Origin: Saprospiraceae bacterium | GTDB lineage: Bacteria > Bacteroidota > Bacteroidia > Chitinophagales > Saprospiraceae | NCBI GenBank assembly: GCA_019187365.1 | Contig: JABARE010000038.1 | Location: 62,001-126,000 of the forward strand | Length of the DNA stretch: 64,000 bases | Reading direction: 5' to 3' | Translations under genes and position numbers: made by a program | Shown: positions 36,626 to 44,282 of the stretch, one piece after another | Position numbering within the stretch: position 1 is the first letter of the stretch | Layout: each line of letters starts with the position of its first letter | The notes under the pieces: generated by a model | What the model saw: the letters and a program-made list of their open reading frames with translations, nothing else | Told to the model about the DNA's origin: nothing | Databases searched by the model: none

Positions 36626-37723
36626 TTACAAGCCCAGAACCAGGCAGAAGGCTTGTGCGCTGGTCGTCATCGTAAACCGGGAGCGAACCCTCTCCAGCCC
36701 GTTCCGGCCCATGCGCTGCCGGAGTTCCGGGTCTTCCATCAAAAGGCGGACGTTGGCCGCAAACTTGTCGACGTCGGGGTAATCGACCAGATAGCCCGTG
36801 TGACCATGGTCGACAATTTCGGGGTTGCTCGACAACTGCCAGGCCACGACCGGTTTTGCTCTGGCCATGGCCTCAACGAGCACAAAGCCAAAACCTTCCC
36901 AGGTCGATCCGAGCAGGAATATATCGGTCTGGTCAAGAAATGGTATCATGTTCTCGACAAAGCCGCACAGCTCTACCCGATCCTCTAAATCCCGTTGCAG
37001 GATGCCCTGCTCAATCGCTTCTCGAAGTTCACCGGTCCCGGCAATGCGAAGCCGGAAAGAAAGTCCCTGAACCGCGAGCAGACGCGCAACGTCGAGTAAG
37101 AGGAGCTGGCCTTTTTGTTGGGTGAGCCTGCCCGCTGTGCCCAACACCAGGGTGGTCCCTGGGCCATCCGCAGGAGTGATGTCGTCGGGACGGGATACGA
37201 GGTCCTGTTCTTCGATGCCATGGTAGACTACATAGGTCTTAGCGGCAATGCGCTCAGAGGGAAAGTTTAGGAGCAGGGTCCTGCGCGTTTCCAGCGAACT
37301 CGCAACGAGGTGGGTCAGTACGCTGTTAAAATAGAAGCGGTTGAGTAGCCCGCCGCGAACGGGAACCGCAAGCCCCCGCAAGTAAACGATGCGCCTTACC
37401 CCGGCGATTTTTGCAGCAAGTCCTGCAGCTTTCATGTCCTGAGAGGAAGAAAATACCAGCGTTCCCACTCCGTGTTTTCTCAACAGCAAGGCGGATTTCA
37501 GCAAACCCAGGGGGTTTAGGAAGCTGAGGTTGTGGATGCGGCGGGACAAAACCTCCAGACCTTCGGTTCTGGCCCGTCGGCTGAGGGCTCCCCGGTCGTG
37601 GGCGACTAGGCAAACCGGGTGACCCAGGTCGCGAAGGGCGATGGCATATTCGAGGTGTAGTTTTTCACCTCCTCCCCAAAATTCGTGGGTGTTCCAAAAA
37701 CAAATTTTCTCAGCGCGCTCCAT
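36626..37723 (-). CDS. GT4-family glycosyltransferase
   Basis: The 365-residue GT-B glycosyltransferase has the N-terminal glycine-rich loop HEFWGGGEKLHLEYA. The C-terminal nucleotide-sugar site includes LGTAGRLTQQKGQLLLLDVA, DIFLLGSTWEGFGFVLVEAMA (the E-x7-E retaining motif) and LSSNPEIVDHGHTGYLV. The donor and acceptor are unknown. Its place between a methyltransferase and two T9SS surface proteins suggests it modifies surface glycan or the secreted proteins' anchor, which is inference. It overlaps no neighbour; the gap to the upstream methyltransferase is 18 bases. Confidence 0.92.
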   Translation of the reverse strand: MERAEKICFWNTHEFWGGGEKLHLEYAIALRDLGHPVCLVAHDRGALSRRARTEGLEVLSRRIHNLSFLNPLGLLKSALLLRKHGVGTLVFSSSQDMKAAGLAAKIAGVRRIVYLRGLAVPVRGGLLNRFYFNSVLTHLVASSLETRRTLLLNFPSERIAAKTYVVYHGIEEQDLVSRPDDITPADGPGTTLVLGTAGRLTQQKGQLLLLDVARLLAVQGLSFRLRIAGTGELREAIEQGILQRDLEDRVELCGFVENMIPFLDQTDIFLLGSTWEGFGFVLVEAMARAKPVVAWQLSSNPEIVDHGHTGYLVDYPDVDKFAANVRLLMEDPELRQRMGRNGLERVRSRFTMTTSAQAFCLVLGL

Positions 37724-37741
37724 GCATCCGAAATTTGCGGA

Positions 37742-38539
37742 TCAGGACTTTCGTGCAATGAGAGAGTACAGCATGGGAACGCGACGATTCAGTCCGCGAA
37801 TGCGGAATTTGCCTGGCCCGGAAGCTTCGACGAAAGAGAAACAAGGGTAGGGCGAATAATCGTACTCGGCAAAATGGTTCAGCTGGAAACCTGCGTCGAG
37901 CAGACTGCTGATGGCGTCTGAAAGAGGATGATTCCAACTCATGGTTTCCAAAACGATGTTGGCATCGGGTTCGGCATACGATCCCGTTTCCGTTTCCCGG
38001 ATGGGACCTGTATTGAAGTAATCGTAGCCTATGCTCTTGAAGGCGTTGTCGTACATCCACAAAAGCGGATGAAATTCGACGAGAACCAGTCGTCCACCCG
38101 GACGGAGGGTCTTTGCAACCGCACTGGCCCATTTTGACAGGTCGGGAAGCCAGCCGAGTACACCGTAACTGGTAAAGGCGAGGTCAAAAGAAGCATCAAG
38201 CGATGGTGGCAGGTTGCACACATCGCAACAAATGAACGTTGCGTCCTGCCCCGTCTTTTTGGCCAGTTCTTTGGCCGCTTCAATGCCTTTGTCAGAAAGG
38301 TCGACACCCGTTACATTGGCCCCTCTGCGTGCCAGGGAAATGGAATCCTGTCCGAAATGACATTGTAAGTGCAAGAGTTTAACACCGGCCAGACTTCCAA
38401 GGAGTTCGACTTCGAGGGGCTGCAAACTGCATTTCCCCTGTAAAAAGGCGTCGAGATCATAAAACTCCGACTGCATGTGCAGGTCGACGCGGTCGTTCCA
38501 CGATTTGCGGTTGATGTCCAGATATGCGGAGGGATCCAT
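37742..38539 (-). CDS. Class I SAM-dependent methyltransferase
   Basis: The 265-residue Rossmann-fold methyltransferase has motif I LLHLQCHFGQDSISLARRGA, post-I NVTGVDLSDKGIEAA and motif II/III FDLAFTSYGVLGWL, then AKTLRPGGRLVLVEFHPL. It belongs to the methyltransferase 11/25-like group acting on small molecules. It is the first gene of the minus-strand run toward the giant surface proteins. Its upstream side is the extremely AT-rich segment starting near 38556, which would hold its promoter. Substrate unknown. Confidence 0.9.
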   Translation of the reverse strand: MDPSAYLDINRKSWNDRVDLHMQSEFYDLDAFLQGKCSLQPLEVELLGSLAGVKLLHLQCHFGQDSISLARRGANVTGVDLSDKGIEAAKELAKKTGQDATFICCDVCNLPPSLDASFDLAFTSYGVLGWLPDLSKWASAVAKTLRPGGRLVLVEFHPLLWMYDNAFKSIGYDYFNTGPIRETETGSYAEPDANIVLETMSWNHPLSDAISSLLDAGFQLNHFAEYDYSPYPCFSFVEASGPGKFRIRGLNRRVPMLYSLIARKS

Positions 38540-38555
38540 TTGGCGAAGCGTTCAC

Positions 38556-38664
38556 AAAGTTAATAAATTATTTAATATAAAATTAAATAAAATAATAATA
38601 TATAAATAATTAATAAATAATGTTATATGTATTTATATATTTTATATATAAAAAAATACAAAAA
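38556..38664. other. Extreme AT-rich island in a divergent promoter region
   Basis: Of 109 bases only four are G or C (about 96% A+T), in a sequence otherwise close to half G+C. It lies between the divergent methyltransferase and aminotransferase genes. It would be easily melted or curved and could bind a nucleoid protein, but no defined site is visible. Confidence 0.8.
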
Positions 38665-38755
38665 CCGATTCCCGGCGTCCTGCAGGGAGATTTGCTTGGT
38701 TGATGCATTATTTATTCATGCAATCCCCGCGCAGACTTGTTATCTTGTGCGGCGT

Positions 38756-40051
38756 ATGAACACTCTGGATCGTCGCACTTTGGTAAAGGGCATTGGTTCC
38801 GCTTCAGCCCTGGCCGCATTTTCCCCTTCTTTGGTATTGCGGGAGATCGAACGAAGCTATGAAGCATCGAAAGATGCTTTTCTCGAACTGACCAACAGCC
38901 GTTTAGAGGGAGAAGATTTCTGGCAGGCGGTGCGTACTGCCTACTCCGCCTCTCCCGGAATCATCAACCTCAACAATGGGGGAGTCGCCCCGCAGCCACG
39001 CGTGGTGCAGGAGGCCGTAGAGTATTACGGCCGGATGTGCAACGAGGCACCTTCCTATTACATGTGGCGCATCCTCGATCAGGGGAGGGAGCCCCTTCGC
39101 GAAAAACTGGCGAAGGTCGCCGGCTGCTCACCGGAGGAAATCGCCATCGACCGCAACAGCTCGGAGGCTTTGGAGACGGTGATTTTCGGAGTCCGCCTTC
39201 GTCCGGGCGACGAAGTCGTTCTGACCAAACAGGATTACCCCAACATGATCAATGCATGGAAACAGCGCGCCCACCGCGACGGCATTTCCCTGAAATGGGT
39301 GGACCTTCAGGTTCCGAGCGACAACGCAGAAGCACTCGCCGCTGCATATTTCGAAAAATTCAGTCCGCGCACCCGACTCGTCCACATCACGCATGTCATC
39401 AACTGGAACGGCCAGGTAATGCCCGTTCAGCGAATTGCTGCGGAGGCCCATAAACGAGGCATTGAAGTGTTGGTCGACGGAGCCCACAGTTTTGCCCATC
39501 TGCTATTTGATATCCCTTCACTGGGAGTGGATTACTTTGGAACTTCCCTGCACAAGTGGATGAGCGCTCCTTTTGGATCTGGTATGCTCTACGTCAAAAA
39601 GGAAAAGATCCGACAACTTTATCCTTTACTTGCTGCGCCGGATCCGGAATCAGACGACATCCGCAAATTCGAAAACCTCGGAACTCGATCTTTCCCCATT
39701 GAGCAGGCGATTTCCCACGCAGTAGACTTTTTCGAACACATAGGCGCCAAACGGAAATTCGACCGCCTACTCGAACTGCAGCGATACTGGTCCTCAAAAG
39801 TTGTTGACCATCCTGCGATCCGGCTGGTCCATCCAACCGCTGACGGATTTTCGGGTGCTCTTGGCAATGTTTCCGTCCAGGGAAAAACCCCCGAGGAAGT
39901 TTCCAGTAAGTTATTCGACCTGGCAAAGATCCATACCGTGGCAATCTCGTGGGAGAACATCCACGGCGTGCGCATCACCCCAAATGTCTACACGACAAAA
40001 ACCGAGCTCGACAAACTGGTCGCAACCTTATTGCGGATTGCCGGCGAGTAA
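38756..40051 (+). CDS. Class V aminotransferase / isopenicillin-N-epimerase-like PLP enzyme with possible Tat signal
   Basis: The 431-residue fold-type I PLP enzyme has the PLP lysine in FGTSLHKWMSAPFGSGMLYV. The cofactor aspartate-histidine segment VDGAHSFAHL and IDRNSSEALETVIFG are also visible. The N-terminus MNTLDRRTLVKGIGSASALAAF looks like a Tat-type signal (paired arginines plus a short hydrophobic core), suggesting export of a folded cofactor enzyme. The frame is open upstream to 38627 through the AT-rich segment, but ATG 38756 is the sensible start. Substrate unknown; cysteine desulfurase, kynureninase-like and epimerase activities exist in the family. Confidence 0.85.
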   Translation: MNTLDRRTLVKGIGSASALAAFSPSLVLREIERSYEASKDAFLELTNSRLEGEDFWQAVRTAYSASPGIINLNNGGVAPQPRVVQEAVEYYGRMCNEAPSYYMWRILDQGREPLREKLAKVAGCSPEEIAIDRNSSEALETVIFGVRLRPGDEVVLTKQDYPNMINAWKQRAHRDGISLKWVDLQVPSDNAEALAAAYFEKFSPRTRLVHITHVINWNGQVMPVQRIAAEAHKRGIEVLVDGAHSFAHLLFDIPSLGVDYFGTSLHKWMSAPFGSGMLYVKKEKIRQLYPLLAAPDPESDDIRKFENLGTRSFPIEQAISHAVDFFEHIGAKRKFDRLLELQRYWSSKVVDHPAIRLVHPTADGFSGALGNVSVQGKTPEEVSSKLFDLAKIHTVAISWENIHGVRITPNVYTTKTELDKLVATLLRIAGE

Positions 40052-40324
40052 AGGCCGGGTTGTCTGGCTTTCTATCTGCTCCTTCAATTGGTTAGAGGGT
40101 ATTCACCGCGTCATTCGTACAAGGAGGGTGCCGGGTGACCATATTGCAGTGAACAGCAAAGGGCACTTCCCTCCATTCCGTTTTGAGTACGAGCCTCATC
40201 GGGGAACCAGGTGCAACATTGAATCCTGAAAGATGCCTTAATAGCACAGGTGAAATGGGTGTGCTGGTTTCAATGTCCATTCCGGGAACTGGCGGTAACG
40301 TTATCCGAATTAAAGAAATCTTCT
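40052..40324. other. Intergenic region without clear gene
   Basis: The 273 bases between the aminotransferase stop and the repeat element have no supported ORF or terminator. A stretch near 40083-40135 has a D-arm-like CAATTGGTTAGAG followed by a CGTACAAGGAGGG segment reminiscent of a tRNA. It does not fold into a full cloverleaf and could at most be a decayed remnant. Confidence 0.3.
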
Positions 40325-40741
40325 AGGGCACCTCTAATAACCCACTATTGCGCCAGCCAGCCCGCACAGGCTAATGCGCGAAATGAATTTAGCTTCACAA
40401 TACTTCGTTGCGGTTCAGTCAGTTATTGCTCCACATAGCTTCCTTCACCGCGCCTCGTCTTGTTTTGCTCGGGGGCTGCCTCTCTCCACTCCCTCTTGCG
40501 CCAGCCAGCCCGCACAGGCTAATGCGCGAAATGAATTTAGCTTCACAATACTTCGTTGCGGTTCAGTCAGGTATTGCTCCACATAGCTTCCTTCACCGCG
40601 CCTCGTCTTGTTTTGCTAAATTCCTTCTGGCATCAACAGGGAGTGAAGAGAGGCAGCCCTTTTCCTTCTGGCATCAACAGGGAGTGAAGAGAGGCAGCCC
40701 TTTTCATTCTGGCATCAAAACTGGGTTATTCGAGGAACCCT
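40325..40741. repeat. Dispersed palindromic repeat element, copy 2 (internally duplicated)
   Basis: This 417-base element has 20-bp imperfect terminal inverted repeats (40325-40344 against 40722-40741, 17 of 20 matching). Inside are two direct 122-base copies of the core (40348-40469 and 40496-40617) that differ at one base. A 41-base unit is repeated twice with a third partial copy (40623-40663, 40664-40704, 40705-40718). A 21-base segment between the core copies (40473-40493) is inverted relative to part of the 41-base unit. The core and right end match the element at 20121-20317. It encodes no credible protein. Confidence 0.8.
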
Positions 40742-40792
40742 CTATAATACCCATCCAGGTCGGTCAACAAGCGCTTCGATGGTTCCGAAGTC

Positions 40793-40827
40793 AAAAAAAA
40801 CGCCTTGTCACTGAGGTGGACAAGGCG
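40793..40827 (-). terminator. Intrinsic terminator of tRNA-Leu
   Basis: On the minus strand a perfect 9-bp stem (CGCCTTGTC / GACAAGGCG) with a 9-base loop is followed by eight T residues. It ends transcription just past the tRNA 3' end. Confidence 0.92.
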
Positions 40828-40834
40828 TCGAGAG

Positions 40835-40919
40835 TGCCGAAAGTGGGAGTCGAACCCACACGACTTTTAGGGTCACTGGATTTTGAGTCCAGCGCGTCTA
40901 CCAGTTCCGCCATTTCGGC
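40835..40919 (-). tRNA. tRNA-Leu (anticodon CAA)
   Basis: This 85-base tRNA of the long-variable-arm class has a 7-bp acceptor stem GCCGAAA / TTTCGGC with discriminator A. The D-arm is GGCGGAACTGGTAGACGC. The anticodon stem-loop CTGGA-CTCAAAA-TCCAG places CAA at positions 34-36, reading UUG. A variable arm and the T-arm GGGTTCGACTCCC follow. The 3' CCA is not encoded. It lies past the end of the SET/ATP-grasp operon on the same strand and has its own terminator. Confidence 0.97.
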
Positions 40920-41053
40920 GAGGCGATCGGGCCCCAAAGCTAAGTCTTCCGGAGAATTCAGGCATCATGCCCGGAGAAATTTTGACTCAGAACGGGGGGC
41001 GTGTTCAGAAGCCCGGTGGTTCTTTTTTTTACCGGTCCTGGAAGATCAGCGGT

Positions 41054-42466
41054 TTAGTGAACGGACTCCTTGCTAAGAGTTTGTGCCGAAATCCATTTCC
41101 TGCATCCGAGTTCCCCGCACTGGCATTCAAATGCTTCCATGTCCGGATGCATAAAACGTGCATAGTCGAGAGTGAGTTCTTCGTCTGGCTGGACTTCCCT
41201 CAGGGCGACGACGTTCAGGCCGTCGAATTGCGTATTTGGGACGCATGAATGATTCTGTGGCGCCCATTCTCCTGGATCCGTGTCCCACAGGATGTAGATG
41301 CCGTCACCTGCCGGGTACGCATATTTTCTAAAGAGTTCTTTGTCGTGTGCATTCCAGTGTTTGCGCACATGCGCACCGCTGACGATGCGTTGGTGCTTTT
41401 CCTCACCTCGAAAGACGACCTCCCCTTTGCGCAGCTTGCGCACTGCGTAAATGCCGTAACCCGAACTGGCAGATTTTCGGAGGTAGTACTTTTTCTGTTT
41501 ACTCCGGTGACGGCTAATGCCTTCTTCGATGATCATCTGCAGGAATACCTTGTGCCCGGCAGGATCGTTGTAGAGGATGTAATCTGCAGAACCTTCGTAA
41601 CCTCCACCATAAAAAACGGAGCAGGCGAAATTCACCTCAAGGAAGTAGATTTTCCCCTTGGGGTTCACCCGGAAATCAATGCGGGCATAACCTTTGCCCC
41701 CAAACTCCCGGAAAAACGTGCACGCTGCTTTTTTGAGTTTGCGTTCGAGGCCTTCGTCATTGCAGACAACGTTGCGTTCCGGATGCAGGTCCGATGTTTT
41801 GAGTTTGTAGGTCTTGAATGGAGCGTCTTCGGGAAAGAGGTATTCCACCGGGCGAAATGCCACACATTTTCGATCGTCCTTTGCATCTGCTGCTACCAAT
41901 ACGGTGAATTCACGCCCGGGAATGTATTCTTCAACAAGCACTTGCCCGTATTCTTCCAACAGGCTTTTTACTTTTTGAAGCAAAGACTTCTCGTCATAGG
42001 CAAGGGAGTGATCGTCGATGCCGAGACTGTCACCGGCCTTTGCCGGTTTGGAAAAAAGAGGGAAGCGCAGGTCCTGACTCAACTCGTTTAAATCGCCCAG
42101 TGAGTTGACCAGGCGGTATTCAGGAGTGGCAATGCCTGCGATGCTGGCAACGTATTTCATCACCTCTTTAGAAGGATCATACAGGTCAAGAGTCGGCCCG
42201 GTGTACGGAAGGTTCAGCAATTCGAGAGAATGGATCACATCGATCGAAGGAATGTCCCATTCGAGATAGGCCTCGCACAGGTTGACAAAGATGTCGTACC
42301 CTTGTTTGGATAGTTCCTTTAGTTGCTTGTACGTGCTCAGTTTATTGAGAAATACATGGTCCACATCGTGGTCAGGCAACCAATTCTGGAGGTTGCGGGG
42401 TGGATCGTAGTTTTTATAATCAACTCCGGAAGTCGAATAATCCGGTTGTAGTATGCATATTTTCAT
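41054..42466 (-). CDS. Fused ATP-grasp ligase - SET-domain methyltransferase
   Basis: This 470-residue fusion has an N-terminal D-Ala-D-Ala-ligase-like ATP-grasp region (about residues 1-320). It shows FSKPAKAGDSLGI, VEEYIPGREFTVLV and ARIDFRVNPKGKIYFLEVN, so the ATP- and Mg-binding residues look intact. The C-terminal part (about 325-460) is a SET domain with SSGYGIYAVRKLRKGEVVF (GxG motif), NHSCVPN (NHxC motif), EELTLDYA and a post-SET FECQCGELGC. This pairs amide-bond ligation with lysine methylation in one chain. ATG 42466 overlaps the stop of a 28-codon frame (ATGA). The substrate is unknown; a peptide or protein is inferred. Confidence 0.9.
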   Translation of the reverse strand: MKICILQPDYSTSGVDYKNYDPPRNLQNWLPDHDVDHVFLNKLSTYKQLKELSKQGYDIFVNLCEAYLEWDIPSIDVIHSLELLNLPYTGPTLDLYDPSKEVMKYVASIAGIATPEYRLVNSLGDLNELSQDLRFPLFSKPAKAGDSLGIDDHSLAYDEKSLLQKVKSLLEEYGQVLVEEYIPGREFTVLVAADAKDDRKCVAFRPVEYLFPEDAPFKTYKLKTSDLHPERNVVCNDEGLERKLKKAACTFFREFGGKGYARIDFRVNPKGKIYFLEVNFACSVFYGGGYEGSADYILYNDPAGHKVFLQMIIEEGISRHRSKQKKYYLRKSASSGYGIYAVRKLRKGEVVFRGEEKHQRIVSGAHVRKHWNAHDKELFRKYAYPAGDGIYILWDTDPGEWAPQNHSCVPNTQFDGLNVVALREVQPDEELTLDYARFMHPDMEAFECQCGELGCRKWISAQTLSKESVH

Positions 42467-42549
42467 AGTCGGGATGTCACTTTACTCAATGAGATTTGCA
42501 ATCTGCCTCCAGGTGCATTCATGCCATTTGATATGAAGCCAATTTTCAT
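42463..42549 (-). CDS. Possible 28-residue peptide gene between the two ATP-grasp genes
   Basis: An ATG three bases after the stop of the upstream ATP-grasp gene opens a 28-codon frame, beginning MKIGFISNGMNAPGG and ending KVTSRL. Its TGA overlaps the ATG of the ATP-grasp/SET fusion by four bases (ATGA). This packing looks like a real, translationally coupled gene. Its frame is the same as that of the upstream ligase beyond its TAA, so it may instead be a decayed C-terminal tail, and an open frame this short can occur by chance. If real, it could be a substrate or a leader of the system; this is speculation. Confidence 0.35.
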   Translation of the reverse strand: MKIGFISNGMNAPGGRLQISLSKVTSRL

Positions 42550-42552
42550 GCT

Positions 42553-43680
42553 TTACAAGAGCATCTTTGCCGGAAACGGTTCTTTGCGCAACGCCTGTTG
42601 CAGTATTTCGAGAATCAGTTCGCTGTATCGTTGTCCACCGAATCGCAGTATGGCACCGATGGAAGTGTAATTTTCATCATCTGACAATCCACATTGTGCG
42701 TTCACTTCGAGCACATACAATTGACCTGTTGAAGCATTCCTGCGAAAATCAATCCGGGCATATCCTTCTCCGCCAACCGCTGCATAAGCACGGCGGCTCA
42801 GCGTCGCGAGTTCCTCTGAGGTCGCCCCGTCAACGCTGCAATAATTCCATAGGAATTTGTCTCCTTCCAGGGGAAGCTCCTTATCGTAGAATTCCCAAAG
42901 CCGGTCAAAAGACAGAAATTTTTCTTCATTCGGAAGGCTGCTTTCAAAATGCCTTTCGACAGGGGTGTAGACGATGCAGGTCTCCGGTATCCGATGGCTT
43001 CCCAGAATAAAGCTCGTGTATTCAGGGCCATCAATAAACTCCTCCACAAACACTCCATCGCGGAAGAGGTCCCAGTTCTTGTAATACCGATTCCCGGAAA
43101 GCAGGTATGCGCGCAGCTCCTCTGCTGAATGCACCACCGAGCGGATGCCGATGCCGAGACTTCCTGCCGACACGGCAGGCTTAACGATCAATGGCGGGCA
43201 GAGGTTTGCAAAGATGGACGCCGCGTTTGAGCCGTCCGGATTGACCTCCCTCCACGGGGGCGTAGGCACACCGTATTGCTCGAACAGTTTTTTCATCGGA
43301 ATTTTGGAGTTCGTGTTCCGATAGAAGATTTCATCTGCACCCGTATAGCACAAGCCTTGTTTTTCCAGGGCTGCGATAACGGAAGGTCCCGGAACACCGT
43401 TGGCTTCGTCGCCGTCGCAGAGATTGAGTACGATGGCCTTACCCGGAAGGGACTGCTCCGCGAGACCGGAAATGACTTCGTTATGATTCTCCATCGACAC
43501 GCCCTGCCATTTCCAGGGAATGCCCAATTCGCCAAATACAGCCTGGTATTCCTGGTAGCTTTGGCTAAAATCGTAATAATATAGGAGTTCGGGGTCTTCG
43601 GTCTTTATTTCGGGATAAAGGACCCACACAATCCATGCTTCATCCTTAGGCTTGCTGTCCGGATCAAATTCCGAATACAT
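42553..43680 (-). CDS. D-Ala-D-Ala-ligase-like ATP-grasp protein
   Basis: The 375-residue stand-alone ATP-grasp ligase has an N-terminal preATP-grasp part with VLNLCDGDEANGVPG and KIPMKKLFEQYGVPTPPW. The ATP-grasp core follows with LIVKPAVSAGSLGIG, VEEFIDGPEYTSFI and the Mg-binding ARIDFRRN...LYVLEVNAQCG. It is distantly related to the ligase half of the downstream fusion, suggesting two successive ligations or a heteromeric enzyme. The start ATG 43680 lies inside the end of the SET gene (17-base overlap), so the two are translationally coupled. True D-Ala-D-Ala ligase (Ddl) function is unlikely given the neighbours and sequence divergence. Confidence 0.9.
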   Translation of the reverse strand: MYSEFDPDSKPKDEAWIVWVLYPEIKTEDPELLYYYDFSQSYQEYQAVFGELGIPWKWQGVSMENHNEVISGLAEQSLPGKAIVLNLCDGDEANGVPGPSVIAALEKQGLCYTGADEIFYRNTNSKIPMKKLFEQYGVPTPPWREVNPDGSNAASIFANLCPPLIVKPAVSAGSLGIGIRSVVHSAEELRAYLLSGNRYYKNWDLFRDGVFVEEFIDGPEYTSFILGSHRIPETCIVYTPVERHFESSLPNEEKFLSFDRLWEFYDKELPLEGDKFLWNYCSVDGATSEELATLSRRAYAAVGGEGYARIDFRRNASTGQLYVLEVNAQCGLSDDENYTSIGAILRFGGQRYSELILEILQQALRKEPFPAKMLL

Positions 43681-44161
43681 GCTGGTGTTCCTTCTGCAAC
43701 TTGCGGCGGATGAAATCGGTAAACTGATGCCTGCTCATGATTTCTTCGGGGAGGTATTGCGCACCCTGGATGAAGCCCAAACATTCGGAGCTTCCACAAT
43801 GGCAATCAAAGGCTTCTTCCATACTCCATTCAGTAGAGGGGTAAAAGAAGCAGAACTCTTCACCTGCCTGGATGTCGCTCAGGGCTCTCAAGACAAAATT
43901 CGTCGTGTCGAAAAAACAGTTGGGGGAACAACTGTGGTTGATGTATTCAAGGAACAGGGGAGACAAAATGATGTGCTTATCATCGCCTACCTGTACGGTA
44001 TAGCGGGAGGGATGAGGCAAGGTCTCTGCTGCTGCAAAATGGGAAATGGTAGCACCTTTCTTAAAATCCCTGAGAGACAACAATCCATTTTGCTGATTTA
44101 CAGGGTCGAATTTTATTTTGGCAAAACGCAGGCTTGTGCGTTGGTCATTGATAGATTCCAT
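43664..44161 (-). CDS. Stand-alone SET-domain protein (lysine methyltransferase-like)
   Basis: The 165-residue SET-domain protein has the NHxC motif in LEYINHSCSPNCFFD, then VLRALSDIQAGEEFCFFYPS and the post-SET cysteines FDCHCGSSEC. The N-terminal GxG cofactor loop is weak (QQNGLLSLRDFKKG), and the usual D-Y of the last motif is F-Y, so activity may be altered. SET proteins transfer methyl groups from SAM to lysine and are uncommon in bacteria. It is the first gene of the cluster; the preceding 121 bases to queE contain T-rich tracts and probably its promoter. Confidence 0.88.
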   Translation of the reverse strand: MESINDQRTSLRFAKIKFDPVNQQNGLLSLRDFKKGATISHFAAAETLPHPSRYTVQVGDDKHIILSPLFLEYINHSCSPNCFFDTTNFVLRALSDIQAGEEFCFFYPSTEWSMEEAFDCHCGSSECLGFIQGAQYLPEEIMSRHQFTDFIRRKLQKEHQHVFGI

Positions 44162-44282
44162 TCAACGGGTTTCGATTGGTTCAGAAGGTAATTGCGGATA
44201 AAGATAAGTTTCCATGTATAGACCGCTCACATTTTTTTAAATATTTTTTCAACAGACAAATGGGGTGTGTAAAACCCCTTGA

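Noticed and set aside
40083..40135. tRNA-like stretch with a D-arm-like segment and CGTACAAGGAGGG
   Set aside because: No anticodon stem or complete acceptor stem pairs, and no T-arm is present in the right place; at most a decayed fragment.
40348..40718. Repeats that could be read as a CRISPR array
   Set aside because: The repeat units are 122 and 41 bases, the 41-base units are adjacent without spacers, and no cas genes are nearby.
40408..41076. 222-codon plus-strand frame running from the repeat element across the tRNA gene
   Set aside because: The frame is made of the repeat and the antisense of tRNA-Leu; it has no protein-like features.
41249..42091. 280-codon plus-strand frame
   Set aside because: It is antisense to the ATP-grasp/SET fusion, whose catalytic motifs are conserved on the other strand.
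44262..44278. Small hairpin GGGGT / ACCCC downstream of queE on the minus strand
   Set aside because: The 5-bp stem is short and is followed by ATTTG rather than a clear T-tract; not strong enough to call a terminator.
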